Assembly: GCF_033958435.1 (NCBI RefSeq)
Contig: NC_134161.1
Coordinates: forward strand, 434,001-498,000
Origin: Carettochelys insculpta
Lineage: Eukaryota; Chordata; Testudines; Carettochelyidae
Reading direction: 5' to 3'
Length of the DNA stretch: 64,000 nucleotides
A program made the position numbers and the translations under genes. Shown one piece after another: positions 11,980-24,605 of the stretch (its first letter is position 1; each line of letters begins with the position of its first letter). The notes beneath the pieces were generated by a model. That model saw only the letters and a list, made by a program, of their open reading frames with translations, did not search any database and was not told the DNA's origin.

Positions 11980-13600
11980 AGAACCATAGAATCACAGAGT
12001 TGGAAGGGACCTCAGGAGGTCATCTAGTCCAGCCCCCTGCTTCAAGCAGGATCAACCACAACTAAAATATCCCAGCCAGGACCTTGTCAAACTGGGACTT
12101 AAAAACCTTGAGGGATCAAGAAAACACCACCTCACTAGGCAACGCATTCCAGTGCTTCACCACCCGCCTGGTGAAGTAGGTTTTTTTTCCCTAATATCCA
12201 GCCTACACCTCTCCCTCTTTAACGTCAGACCATTACTCCTTGTTCTGCCATCTGACAGCACTGAAAACAGTTTCTCACCATCCTCTTTAGAGCTCCCCTT
12301 CGGGAAGTTGAAGGTTACTATTAAATCACCCTCTCAGCCTTCTCTTGTGTAAGCTAAACTGTGGAACCCCACTTGTTATACTTTTCCAGCAGGATTGAGA
12401 ACCATTAAGAACTACTCTCTGGGTACAGTTATCCAGCCAGTTATGCACCCACCTTATAGTAGCCTCATCTAAATTGTATTTGCCTAGTTTTTTGGTAAGA
12501 ATATCATGAGAGACCATATCAAATGCTTTACTAAAGTCTAGGTAGACCACATCTACCACTTCTCCCCTATCCACAAGGCTCATTATCCTATCAAAGAAAG
12601 CTATCAGATTAGTTTGACAAGATTTATTCCTTACAAACCCATGCTGGCTGCTTCCTATTACCTTACCACCTTCCAAGTGCTTGCAAGTGCTTGCAGATGA
12701 TTTCTTTAATTACCTGCTCCTTATCTTTCCTGGCACTGAAGTTAAGCTGACCGGCCTGTAGTTTCCTGGGTTATTCTTATTCCCCTTTTTATAGATGGGC
12801 ACTATATTTGCCCTTTCCCAGTCTTCTGGAATCTCTCCTGTCTCCCATGATTTTCCAAAGATGATAGATAAAGGCTCAGATACTTCCTCTATCAGCTCCT
12901 TGAGTATTCTAGGGTGCATTTCATCAGGCCCTGGTGACTTGCACACATCTAATTTTCCTAAGTGATTTTTAACTTGTTCTTGTTTATTTCAACTTCTAAC
13001 TCTACCCCTTTCCCACTAGCATTCACTATGTTGGGCATTCCTTCATCAGACTTCTCAGTGAAGACCGAAACAAAGAAGTCATTAAGCATCTCTGCCATTT
13101 CCAAGTTCCCTGTTACTGTTTCTTCCTCCTCACTGAGCAATGGCCCTACCCTGTCCCTGGTCTTCCTCTTGTTTCTAATACATTTATAAAAAGCCTTCTT
13201 GTTTCCCTTTATGCCTCTAGCTAGTTTGAGCTCATTTTGTGCCTTAGCCTTTCTAATCTTGCACCTGCATTCTTGTGTTGTTTGCCTATATTCATCCTTT
13301 GTAATTTTTCCTTGTTTCCATTTTTTATACAATTCCTTTTTTATTTTGAGATCATGCAAGATCTCCTGGTTAAGCCAAGGTGGTCTTTTTCCATGTTTTC
13401 TATCTTTCCTACACAGTGGGATAGCTTGCTTTTGGGCCCTTAATAATGTCCCTTTGAAAAGCTGCCAACTCTCATCAGCTGTTTTCCCCCTCAGTTTAGC
13501 TTCCCATGGGACCTTACCTACCAGCTCTCTGAGTTTACCAAAATCAGCCCTCCTGAAATCCATTATCTCTGTTTTGCTGTTTTCTGTTCTACCCTTCCTC
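11980..13600 (-). mobile_element. CR1 LINE with internal deletion of the catalytic reverse transcriptase
   Basis: The minus strand starts in the region between endonuclease and RT ([21 protein letters not shown], 13563 down) and runs through [19 protein letters not shown] and [15 protein letters not shown] to DFSKAFDMVSHDILTKKL. Near 12355-12370 the motif SGVPQ is joined directly to SLHKRRLRG, skipping roughly 0.6 kb that should hold the FADD catalytic box. The 3' tail runs to about 11980 (CCATAGAATCACAGAGTTGG). Also frameshifted near 12700 and 12950. Confidence 0.93.
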
Positions 13601-13851
13601 AGGATTGTGAATGCCCCAGAACACCCTTAGTCGTGGTTGTGTCTAAAATACAGACTGTGATCAGTGACCCCAGCTCACCCCCCCCCACCCCCCGGAGGTG
13701 TTTTTCACAGTACTTAGGTCTGTCCAATAGCACAGGGAAGCTTTTCAAACAGCCAACTTGCCTGGCCTGTGTCCCCAGCCGGCCAGAGAGTGGAGTAAAG
13801 GTTCCCAGCAGCGCTGACTTTGGGCTGTGTGAAAATCCGTTTGCAGTATAG

Positions 13852-13931
13852 GTGAGGTGGCTGTGTAGTAAAGGCACTGAACTGCCCAGCAATTGAACGT
13901 CACACGCACGGGTTTGAATTCCATCCTGCTC
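13852..13931 (+). repeat. tRNA-Ser(GCT)-like pseudogene or SINE head
   Basis: GTGAGGTGGCTGTGTAGTAA ... ACTGAACTGCCCAGC ... CACGCACGGGTTTGAATTCC aligns along its whole 80 nt with tRNA-Ser, including the long variable arm. The anticodon loop is mutated. Confidence 0.7.
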
Positions 13932-14314
13932 AGGTCTTCATAGGCTTCATTCCACCGCTTTGGTGCCAGCCCAAGTCTGCCATTCTGTTTCCTATACACC
14001 CCATCCCTAAGCCTGCCGGGTCCCAGCCCCCTCTGCTGGGCAGACTCCAAGCACAAGGGACCTGGATGATGGTGGGATGGGTTCATTTGTACTGACAGGG
14101 CCCAGTCTGTCCCCTGCATCAGACCAACACTGCAATCCCTGTTGCCTGGGGCTGAGCAGGACCCCAAAGACAGCCAGGCACAGGAGAAGGAAGCAGCAGC
14201 CCTTGGTTTCTGCTGTAAAAGATCTGTCAGGACATGTTTAGACTGCTAATTAGGTTGGCAATAATTTACACATTGTGCAGTATGCAAAATTCATACTTAT
14301 TGCAAAATACCTTA

Positions 14315-14388
14315 TTCCAGAATGGGTGCCACATACGCCGCAGGTACTGAGTTCCAGAATGGGTGCCACATACACCACAGGTACTGAG
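14315..14388 (+). repeat. 37-bp tandem duplication
   Basis: Two copies of a 37-bp unit starting TTCCAGAATGGGTGCCACAT and ending GCAGGTACTGAG / ACAGGTACTGAG, differing at only two positions. Confidence 0.95.
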
Positions 14389-17357
14389 TTTCAGAATCAG
14401 TTCCTGTCCCAACAGGTACGAGGAATAACGGACAACGAGGACTACTGGAACCAGAACAGCATGCCCAAGTTAGCAGCACCTTTTGGGGTGAGCAGAAAAG
14501 ACTCAGTGTTGCTTTTTTGGGCTACAGCGGGATCCTAAAATACCAAGTGCCATGTAAGCCATAGCCAAACGGTTTTCTATGAACATGATCACAACTTTGT
14601 CACAAGCACACTGGGTTTACACACTGCCAATAGCGCTACGGAAGTGACAAGGGAAAGAATGACATGTCTGAGACATCCGCACAAGTTTCTGATTCAAAAT
14701 CTTACCTGCATGCTTTTCACGGTGGCACCCACATTTATTTCCCTTCCTATTCTCTGGCAAACTGGACATCATCCAACCTAGGAGGGATGGAGCAAGATGG
14801 TGAAATTAACATCTTGTTATGACAATAACAGAGCCAAGGTACACAGTTCACATGTGCACAATGAATGCATTGTTATATTTCTTTTGTACATTTCAACTTT
14901 GTCTTTACATAGTAACTGGCATTCCTCTGGGTTCAGTTTCATGTATTAACTTACCCACTCAGCAATGTCCTGGACATTCCTGGCCAATAGAATTTTGATG
15001 CTATCGACTGTCTCGTTTTAATTGTTCCTGTACGTGCACGGTCATGAAACATCTTAAAGACCTTTAGGGCTTTTTGCATGGTTTGCACAACGGGACCCTT
15101 TCTTCCTTTGGCGGAATGCAACATTTTCCATCTGTTAAATCAGAGAAGATGGAGAGCAGAGGCTGAGTTAGGATTCTGTGTCCCTTGTGTGAGATGAAAT
15201 GTTATGACCCTGCCAGGGAGAGTACTTCTGCACCCACTTTACAGAGACGTGTTTTGTGGCACTTTCCTGGGGACTGCAGTTTGTTCCACACAGGCCCCTT
15301 GCCTCTCAAAATCTTATAGCCATTTCTGTATCACACACCACCCCTCCCACCCTTCCACGTCAGAAAGAGCAGAGAAGGTAGGATCCTGTGTTGCAGTCCT
15401 CGGTCTATCCAAGGGAGTGAGAAGTTCTGAAGTACCAGAGCTGCAGGGCTGACCTTGTTGGGGGGCTTTCTTAGGGGTCATCATCACACTCCACCCAGCA
15501 CTTTTGCTGGAGAAAGGGCACGACACCCATCTACCATGGTGCTTCCCTGTCACCCCCTCAGTTCTGGTAGGGCTGGGGTGGAAGGAAGAGCACTTGTAAA
15601 AATGAAGCCCGATGTTGCACTGAAGCCGCAGCAGTGATGAAAAGGCCTTGAAAAACTGCAGATTAAATGCATGTCCCAAATATTCAACGCGTGTAACACG
15701 GGAGGCATCGGAATGCAGTGATTGCACGGGTTGAATTACAGTGCGTGGTTAGAGCTAAGGATGTTAAATGTCGTATAATCAAGTAGTCAATGGTTTTTCC
15801 TTTGACTATTCAATTACTTGGCAAGCACTTCTGGTTTGAAAAGTACAGGAACATGCCCCCCCGGGGTCTTGTACAGTTCACATCATCTACTCAATTAGAT
15901 ATTCTATTATCCCAGAAGCATTTGGTTACTGGAGAGTCGTACGCTCAATGAGCTGATGACACCCCTAGTTAGGGATGGATTGTTGAACAGAATTCTGGGA
16001 CCCCTTTTGCAATTCATGTTGCCATTAACTGGATACACTGCCAAACAATTTTCTAACGTACAAGCTCATGAAAGAATTATTATGAATATTCATATGCCAT
16101 TGTCTTGATATTTTCAAAAGCAGCGAAGGCAAAATTTTGACTTAAACAAAAATGGCCTTTATAATCTCAGTCCTAGAGCAGATTGGTGTTAGGGTTACAA
16201 ATACCACCAGTGGAGTGACACCAGGGCCATTCATTAAAGGCTGAATGTTCTCCTGTAATGCCTCAAAAATGAAGAAGAGCAGAACTCCGTACTTTCCAAA
16301 GAGGAGTTGGCAGCAAAGAGACTAAATTCAACCTGCCCGATTTATTCAGCCCTTCGGGGCAGAAGTTGCTCCTCAGATCGGCCAAAATGTTTGCAACTTT
16401 TTCTTCAAAATATTTTCCTTTCAGTTGTTAATAGGGAAAAACGTTCATTGCACACAGGGACCAGGATGGCTTTGGTAAAGCAGTGGTACACAGCCTTTGT
16501 AAATGCAAGATCACTTCTACCTAACACCCTTGTCCCTCTTCCTTCATGACCCTTCTCCACTGCTTCGTCCCTGCTCACTTGGCACCCCCAGTTCCTTCCC
16601 TCTACATGCTTCCTTCCTGTCAGCAGGCAGGGGTAGACTGTGGGGGGAGCAGATTGTGGTGTTCGGCTAACAGATTTGCAGTGTGAGAACGGCTCTGACA
16701 AGAGCCTGGTGCTGGGCTGGGGAGCAGGAAGGGGTTCAGAGTAAATGTCTGTAACGGAGTTTAGCTCCAGGATGGGGTTTCTGACTCCGGCAGCAGGTCA
16801 GCCTGCAGCTGGAAGCTGACTACCACAGAAGGCGCCTGAGTGGGAATGCAGTACTAATGCAGGTTTCACTCCCACAAGCATCCAGCAAACTCCTTCCAGC
16901 CTAAACCCTGTCGTGCACACTCTCTGCTGCAAGGTGAGTCTAAAGCAAGCATGCTGAACCCAGAATCCAATCACAATGGAGCCTTCCAATGCACAACAAG
17001 TCCATTAGTTAGTTATAATCAATGGAAACGACGTAATCTGACGAACAATGTAACCTTGTTTGATAGGCCATAAATTAGTTCTAATACATGTATGTTGTGA
17101 TACTAATTAAATACAAGCTGTAGGCCGGCCCTAGGCCATCGCTCCAGGCAGCTTTGTTAACCTGTGATGTTGGTGTTTCTGATGTTAAATTGTAACGCAG
17201 CAATAATTGTATTAGAAGGAAAGTTTGTTCCTCTTCATCTCATCCCACAATGATGTGAAGGTGGTGTTAGGAATCATAAGCAGCTAGCACGAGTGAGTGG
17301 TGTAAATGGTTAGTATGAATGAACTAACAGTAAGTATGCTGGATTTGCTCATCTCTT

Positions 17358-17493
17358 CGGGTGTGAGCCAGTGCCCCGGTGGATTATGGACCAGTTCACC
17401 ACCGCGGGTGTGAGCCAGTGCCCCGGTGGATTATGGACCAGTTCACCACCGCGGGTGTGAGCCAGTGCCCCGGTGGATTATGGACCTGTTTAT
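17358..17493 (+). repeat. 47-bp tandem repeat, three copies
   Basis: Units start at 17358, 17405 and 17452 with CGGGTGTGAGCCAGTGCCCC and continue GGTGGATTATGGACC. The first two are essentially identical; the third diverges after GGACC. Confidence 0.97.
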
Positions 17494-18596
17494 CACTTTA
17501 AGAACAGAACTGTGTCTGCTGAGAAAAGCAAAACTGATAGAAAAGAAGGTCTGTTCCTAAATACAAAAGTTAATGAGAAAGAAACAAACACTAAGGACAC
17601 TGTGCTGCTCAGCACTCATGGCTGAGGCAAGCAGAACTGGGGTGAGGTAAGCAGGATGTTTCAAAACTTGTCATGGACAAGCACCCTCCTGGACTGAGGG
17701 TGTGACCAATGGACGGAGGAGCTCCCCACATGGATCCAGGGGTACCACCAATAGACTGAACATCACTGCCTCCTACCAAGGGGATAAGTATTACCTCCTT
17801 TCACCCCACAAGTTAGAGTCCATCAACTGATGGCATAACAGGGTGACGTGCACGTCTGTCTCTCTCCTCAGTCAACTGACCAAGGTTACCTGGGGTCTGG
17901 CCAGCCCCAGAGGGTGAGTGTGAGGGTGTACGTATATACTTGGGTTAAGAATTAGGCTGTTAAACTGGGATAAAAATTAGACCTTTAACAATTCAAGTTA
18001 CACATTACTTTTGATTTGCTTTCTAAATGTTAACTATTAACTATTCAATTTCAATGTGGTTTTTAAATTACTGCTTAAATGCATGCAATAAATGTAATTT
18101 TTGCTGTGGAAATTTCATCATCTCTGAGTTTGTATAGTTCTTACGGGACTTCTGCCAGCCTGATTTACTGTGCAGCAGTGCCTGTTTTGTAACAGCCAAG
18201 GGAATGAGAGAAAGAATGTTTTATAAGAGAGACATGAGGACCACTGTGTACCCAGATGACCAGAGGTGGGGCTGAAGATAATGACACTTCCAGAAAGCAC
18301 CACTCAGGAGGGGTTCTCCACATAGTAATATCAGATCACTGCAAGAACTTGATGTTGCAGAAGAACTGATTGTGATGCCAAATAAGGACTGACAGCAATA
18401 GACTTGCATGGAGGAAAACCCTGTGAAGGATGGGGGGTGTCTTGTATTATTCTTTGGGTTCCATCCTGCTACGTCTTGGAGTGCCAGTCTAGACTGGAAG
18501 ACCCTCACTCCTCCTCCTCGCACCTGACTTATCTGATCAATAAGGTGAAGCTAGCAACAGATGGGTAATTATAATTTCTCCAGGGTGTAGGTAAAA

Positions 18597-18685
18597 GCAT
18601 GTACTGTTTTGTTATATTATCAACAAATGCAGCACATTGCCTTATCCCCCTGAAAAAGATCCCTTATGCTTCTTTTTAGCACAAC
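18597..18685 (+). repeat. Dispersed repeat, left copy
   Basis: GTTATATTATCAACAAATGC ... TTGCCTTATCCCCCTGAAAA ... TGCTTCTTTTT. The same block recurs in the same orientation at 24606-24683. Possibly LTR ends of an old element disrupted by the CR1 at 19389-22290. Confidence 0.7.
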
Positions 18686-18689
18686 ATTG

Positions 18690-19388
18690 TGGTGGGGAAT
18701 TGCGCAAGGGGGAGACAGCAGGCCAAACTTATTAGATAATAGGCAAAGAGAAAGGAAAAACTGCAGTAGGAAAGATTGAATAAATAAGATTGATCAATAA
18801 TTATTGATCAATCTAGGCGCATGCACCCACAGCCCACGTGGGTAAAGGAGGCAGGATTAGGAGCCTTGCTGCCCCATCACCAGGGTGAGAGGTTTGTGAA
18901 TTTAAAGATAAATTAGGTATTTACACCCCTGGACATAGAGTCCCAAGTCAACAAGGAAGGTTTAGGATCCCTTTCCTGGCTCGGCCAGGGACAGGTGATA
19001 CACAGCCCGATGTGAGATATATTGGTGTAATACCCTTGGCTGTACAGTCCCAAGAGCTAGGAGCAGAAGTTTATTGTCTATTCCCCCTGCGAGGTGGGGT
19101 CTGAGGGACTTTGGCATACCTTTGGTTACTGAGATTAGGATACTGAATAAACATGTTTAGGAGGAAAAGATACAAAGGCGAAAAAGGAGACCAAGAAATT
19201 GACAGCTGTGAAAGATGTTACATCTTTAGAAAAATCTTGTAAAATCTGGACCTAACCCCTGGTCTGATCAAGTGCTCACTGATGGCCACACAATTTCAGA
19301 TCTGAAGAACAAATTGGCCAAATATTTATCGGTTTACAAGCCTTAAACCCCAATGGAAGAAAAAAAAGACGCAGCTGCAGTGTGGGTC
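18690..19388 (+). other. Possible remnant of an LTR-type element (left of the CR1 insertion)
   Basis: Follows the dispersed repeat at 18597-18685 and contains a short lysine-rich frame from about 19158 (FRRKRYKGEKGDQ). It could be the leader and start of a gag-like region, but no primer-binding site or diagnostic motif is clear. Confidence 0.25.
18787..18814. repeat. Perfect 28-bp palindrome
   Basis: AGATTGATCAATAA followed by its exact reverse complement TTATTGATCAATCT, with no spacer. AT-rich. Confidence 0.98.
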
Positions 19389-22290
19389 TTATGGAACATA
19401 AGAACGGCCATACTGGGTCAGACCAAAGGTCCATCTAGCCCAGTATCCTGTCTGCCAACAGCAGCCAATGCCTGGTGCCCCAGAGGAGGTGAACTGAAAA
19501 CAATGATCAAGCAATTTGTCTCCTGCCATCCATCTCCCGCCTTCGACAAAAGGCTAGGCACCATACCTTATCCCTTGCTAATAGCCATCTATGGACCTAA
19601 CCTCCAAATATTTATCGAGCTCTTTTTTAAACTCTGTTAGAGTCCTGGCCTTCACAGCGTCCTCTGGTAAGGAGTTCCACGGGTTGACTGTGCGCTGTGT
19701 GAAGAAAAACTTTCTTTTATTAGTTTTGAACCTGCTACCCATTAATTTCATTTGGTGTCCTCTAGTGCTTATATTATGGGAACAAGTAAATAACTTTTCA
19801 ATATTCACTTTCTCCACACCATTCATAATTTTATATACCTCTATCATATCGCCCCTCAATCGCCTCTTTTCTAGACTGAAAAGTCCCAGTCTCTCTAGCC
19901 TCTCCCCATATGGGACCCTTTCCAAACCCTCAAGCATTTTAGTTGCCCTTTTCTGAACCTTTTCTAACACCAGTATATCTTTTCTGAGGTGAGGAGACCA
20001 CATCTACACGCAGTACTCAAGATGTGGGCGTACCATAGTTTTATATAGGGGAAGAAAGATATTCTTCGTCTTATTTTCTATCCCTTTTTTAATTATTCCT
20101 AACATCCTATTTGCTTTACTGACTGCCGCCGCACACTGCGTGGATGTTTTCAGAGAACTATCCACTATAATTCCAAGATCCCTTTCCTGATCTGCTATAG
20201 CTAAATTTTCTCCCCATCATATTGTATGTATAATTGGGGTTATTTTTCCCAATGTGCATTACCTTACACTTACCCACATTAAATTTCATTTGCCATTTTG
20301 CTGCCCAATCACTCAGTTTGCTGAGATCTTTTTGAAGTTCTTCACCGTCTGCTTTGGTTTTGACTATCCTGAACAGTTTGGTGTCACCTGCAAACTTTGA
20401 CACCTCACTGCTTACCCCTTTCTCTAGATCATTGATGAATAAGTTGAACAAGATTGGTCCCAGGACTGACCCTTGGGGAACGCCACTAGTTACCCCCTTC
20501 CATTGTGAAAATTTACCATTTATTCCTACCCTCTGTTTCCTGTCTTTTAACCAGTTCCCAATCCCTGAAAGGATCTTTCCTCCTATCCCATGACCACCTA
20601 ATTTACATAAGAGCCTTTGGTGAGGAACCGTGGCAAAGGCTTTCTGGAAATCTAAGTATACTATGTCTACTGGATCCCCCCTGTCCACATGCTTGTTAAC
20701 CCCTTCAAAGAACTCTAATAGATTAGTAAGACACAACTTCCCTTTACAGAAGCCACGTTGACTTTTGCTCAACAAATCACGTTTCTCTACACGTCTGACA
20801 ATTTTATTCTTTACTATTGTTTCTACTAATTTGCCCAGTACTGACATTAGACTTACCGGTCTATAATTGCTAGGGTCTCCTTTAGAGCCCTTTTTAAATA
20901 TTGGTGTTATATTAGCTGTCGTCCGATCACTGGCTACCGAAGCTGATTTAAAGGATAGGTTACAAACCACCGTTAATAGTTCCGCAATTTCACATTTGAG
21001 TTCTTTCAGAACCCTTGGGTGAATACCATCCGGTCCCGGAGACTTGTGACTGTTTAGCTTATCAATTAGTTCCAAAACCTCCTCTAATGACACTTCAATC
21101 TGGGACAGTTCCTCAGATTTGTCACCTATAAAGGACGGCTCAGATTTGGGAATCTCTCGAACATCCTCAGCTGTGAAGACTGAAGCAAAGAAATCATTTA
21201 GTTTTTCCGCAATGGCATTATCTTCCTTGATTGCTCCTTTTTTTGTCTCTATTGTCCAGGGGCCCCACTGCTTTTTTCAGCAGGCTTCCTGCTTCTAATG
21301 TACTTAAAAAACATTTTACTATTTTTTTTTTTAATTTATGGCTAACTGTTCCTCAAAATCTTTTTTGGCTTTTCTTATTGCATTTTTACATTTAATTTGG
21401 GAGTGTTTCTGTTCCTTTCTATTTTGGTCACTAGGATTTGACTTCCACTTTTTAAAAGATGCTTTTTTATCTCTCCCTGCCTCTTTTACATGGTTGTTAA
21501 GCCACGGTGGCTCCTTTTTAGGTCTCTTACTGTGTTTTTTAATTTGGGGTATACATTTAAGTTGTGCCTCTAATATGGCATCTTTGAAAAGTTTCCACGC
21601 AGCTTGCAGGGATTTTACTCTAGTTACTCTACCTTTTAATTTCTGCTTAACTAACCTCCTCATTTTTGTGTAATTCCCCTTTTTGAAATTAAATACCAGA
21701 GTGTTGGACTGTTGCCGTGTTCTTCCCAACACAGGAATATTAAATGTTATTATGTTATGGTCACTATTTCCACGCGGTCCTGTAATAGTTACCTCATGGA
21801 CCAGATCCTGTGTTCCACTCAGCACTAAATCAAGAATTTCCTCTCTCCTTGTTGGTTCCTGTACCAGCTGCTCCAAGAAGCAGTCATTTAAGGCATCAAG
21901 AAATTCTCTCTCTGAATCCCTTCCTGAGGTGACCTGTACCCAGTCAATATGGGAATAACTGAAATCCCCCATTATTAGTGAGTTTTTTACTTTGATAGCC
22001 TCTCTAATCTCCCTTAGCATTTCAGCATCACTATCGCTGTCCCGGTCAGGTGGTCGATAATATATCCCTAGTGCTATATTCCCATCGGAGGAAGGAATTG
22101 CTATCCATAGTGATTCTATGGAACATTTTGATTCATTTAGGATTTTTATTTCATTTGATTCTATATCATCTTTCACATACAGTACCACTCTGCCACCCGC
22201 TCAACCCATTCTGTCCTTCCAATATATTTTCTATCCCGGTATGATAGTGTCCCACTGATTGTTCTTATTTCACCAAAAGTTCCGTCTGTT
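19389..22290 (-). mobile_element. Near-complete CR1 LINE (about 2.9 kb)
   Basis: Read on the minus strand it has the C-terminal part of an endonuclease (VLYVKDDIES ... LGIYYRPPDRDSDSD ... LIMGDFSYSHIDW ... GPRGNSDHNII), a linker, then RT (SPGPDGIHPRVLKEL ... VYLDFQKAFATVPHQ ... SGVPQGSVLGPILFN ... SKFAGDTKLF), the C-terminal domain (LEKVQKRATKMLEGLERV) and a 3' UTR (near 19390-19450, minus strand) of the turtle/crocodilian CR1 type. The RT box reads FAGD rather than FADD, losing a catalytic aspartate, and several stops and frameshifts separate the blocks, so it is dead. The 5' end is truncated within the endonuclease near 22290. It appears inserted into older repetitive DNA. Confidence 0.95.
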
Positions 22291-23654
22291 AGCAGTTGGC
22301 CTGTTTGCAAGAGCCCCGGTCGCAAGCCCGGAAGGCCTGGAGTGAGGCATTTAAAAGCATTAGTTGACTGCAAAAATAGAAAGTCAAACAAGAAGAGGAA
22401 CCAGGAGATGTGGGGGCTAGTTACGAAAGCCGCTCTCCTTGCTAAATTGGTAGTGAAGCAAAGCCTGTGTCCATGGGATGGAAAGCAGGATCAGGTCCAG
22501 ACAAGCAGGCAGGCAACAAATATGGAAATTGAACTATTTGCTAAAAGCCCCAGGCAGGAGCATAGGAACAGGAGAAAGAGGCAGGAAGTCCAGGCATGCA
22601 AACTGCTAATCCCTGGAATAATACTTTACATAGTAATATCTTGAAGCTGTCTTTCTGGGGACTAAGAAAGAGTAAGACATTAACTTTGTAAAGTCGGGAG
22701 GGAACTGACCATTTAAACTGTGTGCAAATGTTACAGAAAATAATTCTTGGTTTCTTCACAGCGTTTATAAAGGAAAAATTGGCCCTTTTCCAAAGAAACG
22801 TCTGGAAATAAGCCAGGCAATGAGATAATGCAATTTAAACCTGGATATTTTTGTCAAATTTGCTAAAAGACAATAAGAGGCTTCTATTGGAACTTAACTG
22901 CCCTAAATGTATAAAAGGGAATGTAATCAATGCACAGCAGAGTAAAATTAGCTAAAGTCATGCAAGGGGTGTTAACGAAAAGAGAATGTATCTGCACTTC
23001 TGTGCAAATATCTATGTATTGGATAAGTATTTATAGTTTTTAGGCTCTAACCACCACTAGTCTGTTATAGAGGCTTGAAATGAATTGGTGTTAGTTTGTT
23101 TTAACAACACCATTTGAAAGTTGCAGATCTGACAAGACACATTTTGCCAGACACAGGTAACTAGCGTTGTTTGACTTTTGACTTTAATACTTACGCTACC
23201 TCAATGCTTCACCTTGGTACATTTCTTTTTTTTAATTTTATTTTTATTTTTTTATTTTTTTATTTTTTAAGACAAAGTTGTGGTTGTGACAAGGGTCAGC
23301 CAGAACCAGAAGAATGGGGAAAGATTCTGGCTTTCTTTGTTTTGTAATAAAACACCAAATAAACCTGTAGTAGAGAAATGAAAGTGGGGTGAGAGCATTT
23401 GTAGGAACACTGAGCTTTAATGAGGCTCTGGGTAATCACACTGTGACTTGGTAAGAGCAGGTAAAAACTCTGTAAGCATAAACGAAAGTTACACCTTACG
23501 TAAAAATTGATTGCTAATGTTCTGAAAATTTAACTGTGGAAGGAATGTGCATTCTCCTATAACACAGGCAATGGATATTGTAGAATGGGGTTAAAAATGC
23601 AAGCAAAACATGCAGTTTAATTAAGATCTTTGTAAGCGTAACGCCAACAGACCC

Positions 23655-23721
23655 AGATTGCCGGCCCCAGGGATAGAACCTGAGTCTCAAGCCCTGCACT
23701 CTACCATGTGAGCTAAAGGGC
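23655..23721 (-). repeat. tRNA-derived SINE head
   Basis: The minus strand reads CCCTTTAGCTCACATGGTAG ... GGGCTTGAGACTC ... GGTTCTATCCCTGGGGC: A box, a tRNA-like anticodon stem and B box in tRNA spacing. Confidence 0.65.
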
Positions 23722-24002
23722 AGCTGCCTCTCAGCAGAGGCTGTAGAGCAGAGACCTCACTCACCCCATATGAGGTCTCAGTACCTCTGGGTACTACATA
23801 AGGCTTGAAGAAGGAGCCAGGCTAGGCTGTGCTTTCCTTTTCAAATCATTGCATGTTGCGAAAGCAGAATTTAAAAGTGAAAAGTAATCAAAACTCTGGT
23901 AACAGTAAATTGTTCTTTTAAACACAAAGATTCTGAGCTGCTAATAGTTTTGCATCTAAAAGAAAGGTGGAAATGGTCCATAACTACAGACTACCAAACT
24001 AA

Positions 24003-24100
24003 TAGTGACAGAGAGGTGGTCGTGTTAGTCTGTATTCTAACAAAATCAAACAGCCGTCCCCTAGCACTTTAAAAGTTATTTTAAAGTATAAACTTCCCCC
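24003..24100 (-). mobile_element. Penelope-like element end fragment
   Basis: AGTGACAGAGAGGTGGTCGT ... TAGTCTGTATTC ... CCTAGCACTTTAAAAG matches the terminal sequence at 8512 and 33556. No coding part remains. Confidence 0.7.
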
Positions 24101-24605
24101 CCCCACAAAGGGATAGAAGAGAGTCTTTCGTCTTTAAGAAAATGAAGCTGAAGAGCAACTTAAAAGACCACGGATCTACTGTTGCAACAAAACTTTTTGT
24201 ATCTAGGTTTAATGGCCTGTCTGTCTGGTAGCATTTGTTGTATTGCTAGCATTGTTGTGTACAGTGGCAAATATATATGTCTTCTGCTCATTATTTAGCA
24301 TAACTAAGGCACCTTATAATAAAAGGAGTTGTTTGTGTTGTCAAATTATTGTGACAAAATATGTTAATACTGGCTAATAATATTAATTTTGGTTTACCTT
24401 TAGAAGTTAATGTAACATAGCTCTATACAATTAAATTAGCCATCTAATGTCATTTGGTAATTTTACTTCATGCATGTTAAAAAAAAAAAAAAAGTATTCA
24501 CCACTGGTATAAGAGTTTTAAAGAATGGTCTTGCACCTCTAAAAATATGTTGTGCTTCACACACATTGGATTAATATTTTGTATTTGCCTGGTATGAGCA
24601 ACAGT

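Larger units (their letters stand above)
13932..18596. other. No recognisable gene; two small tandem arrays
   Basis: The 37-bp and 47-bp arrays are listed separately. The rest is AT-rich unique-looking DNA without exons I can identify. Confidence 0.55.
22291..24605. other. No recognisable gene
   Basis: AT-rich. Contains a T-rich tract at 23225-23268, a SINE head at 23655 and a PLE end at 24003. The first 350 bp may continue the older element interrupted by the CR1. Confidence 0.5.

Noticed and set aside
15314..15727. 137-codon minus-strand frame
   Set aside because: No similarity I can recognise, biased toward Ser/Pro, and no promoter or splice context.
17358..17493. CRISPR-like regular repeats
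   Set aside because: The three units are contiguous without spacers, and the window is vertebrate DNA; it is a minisatellite.
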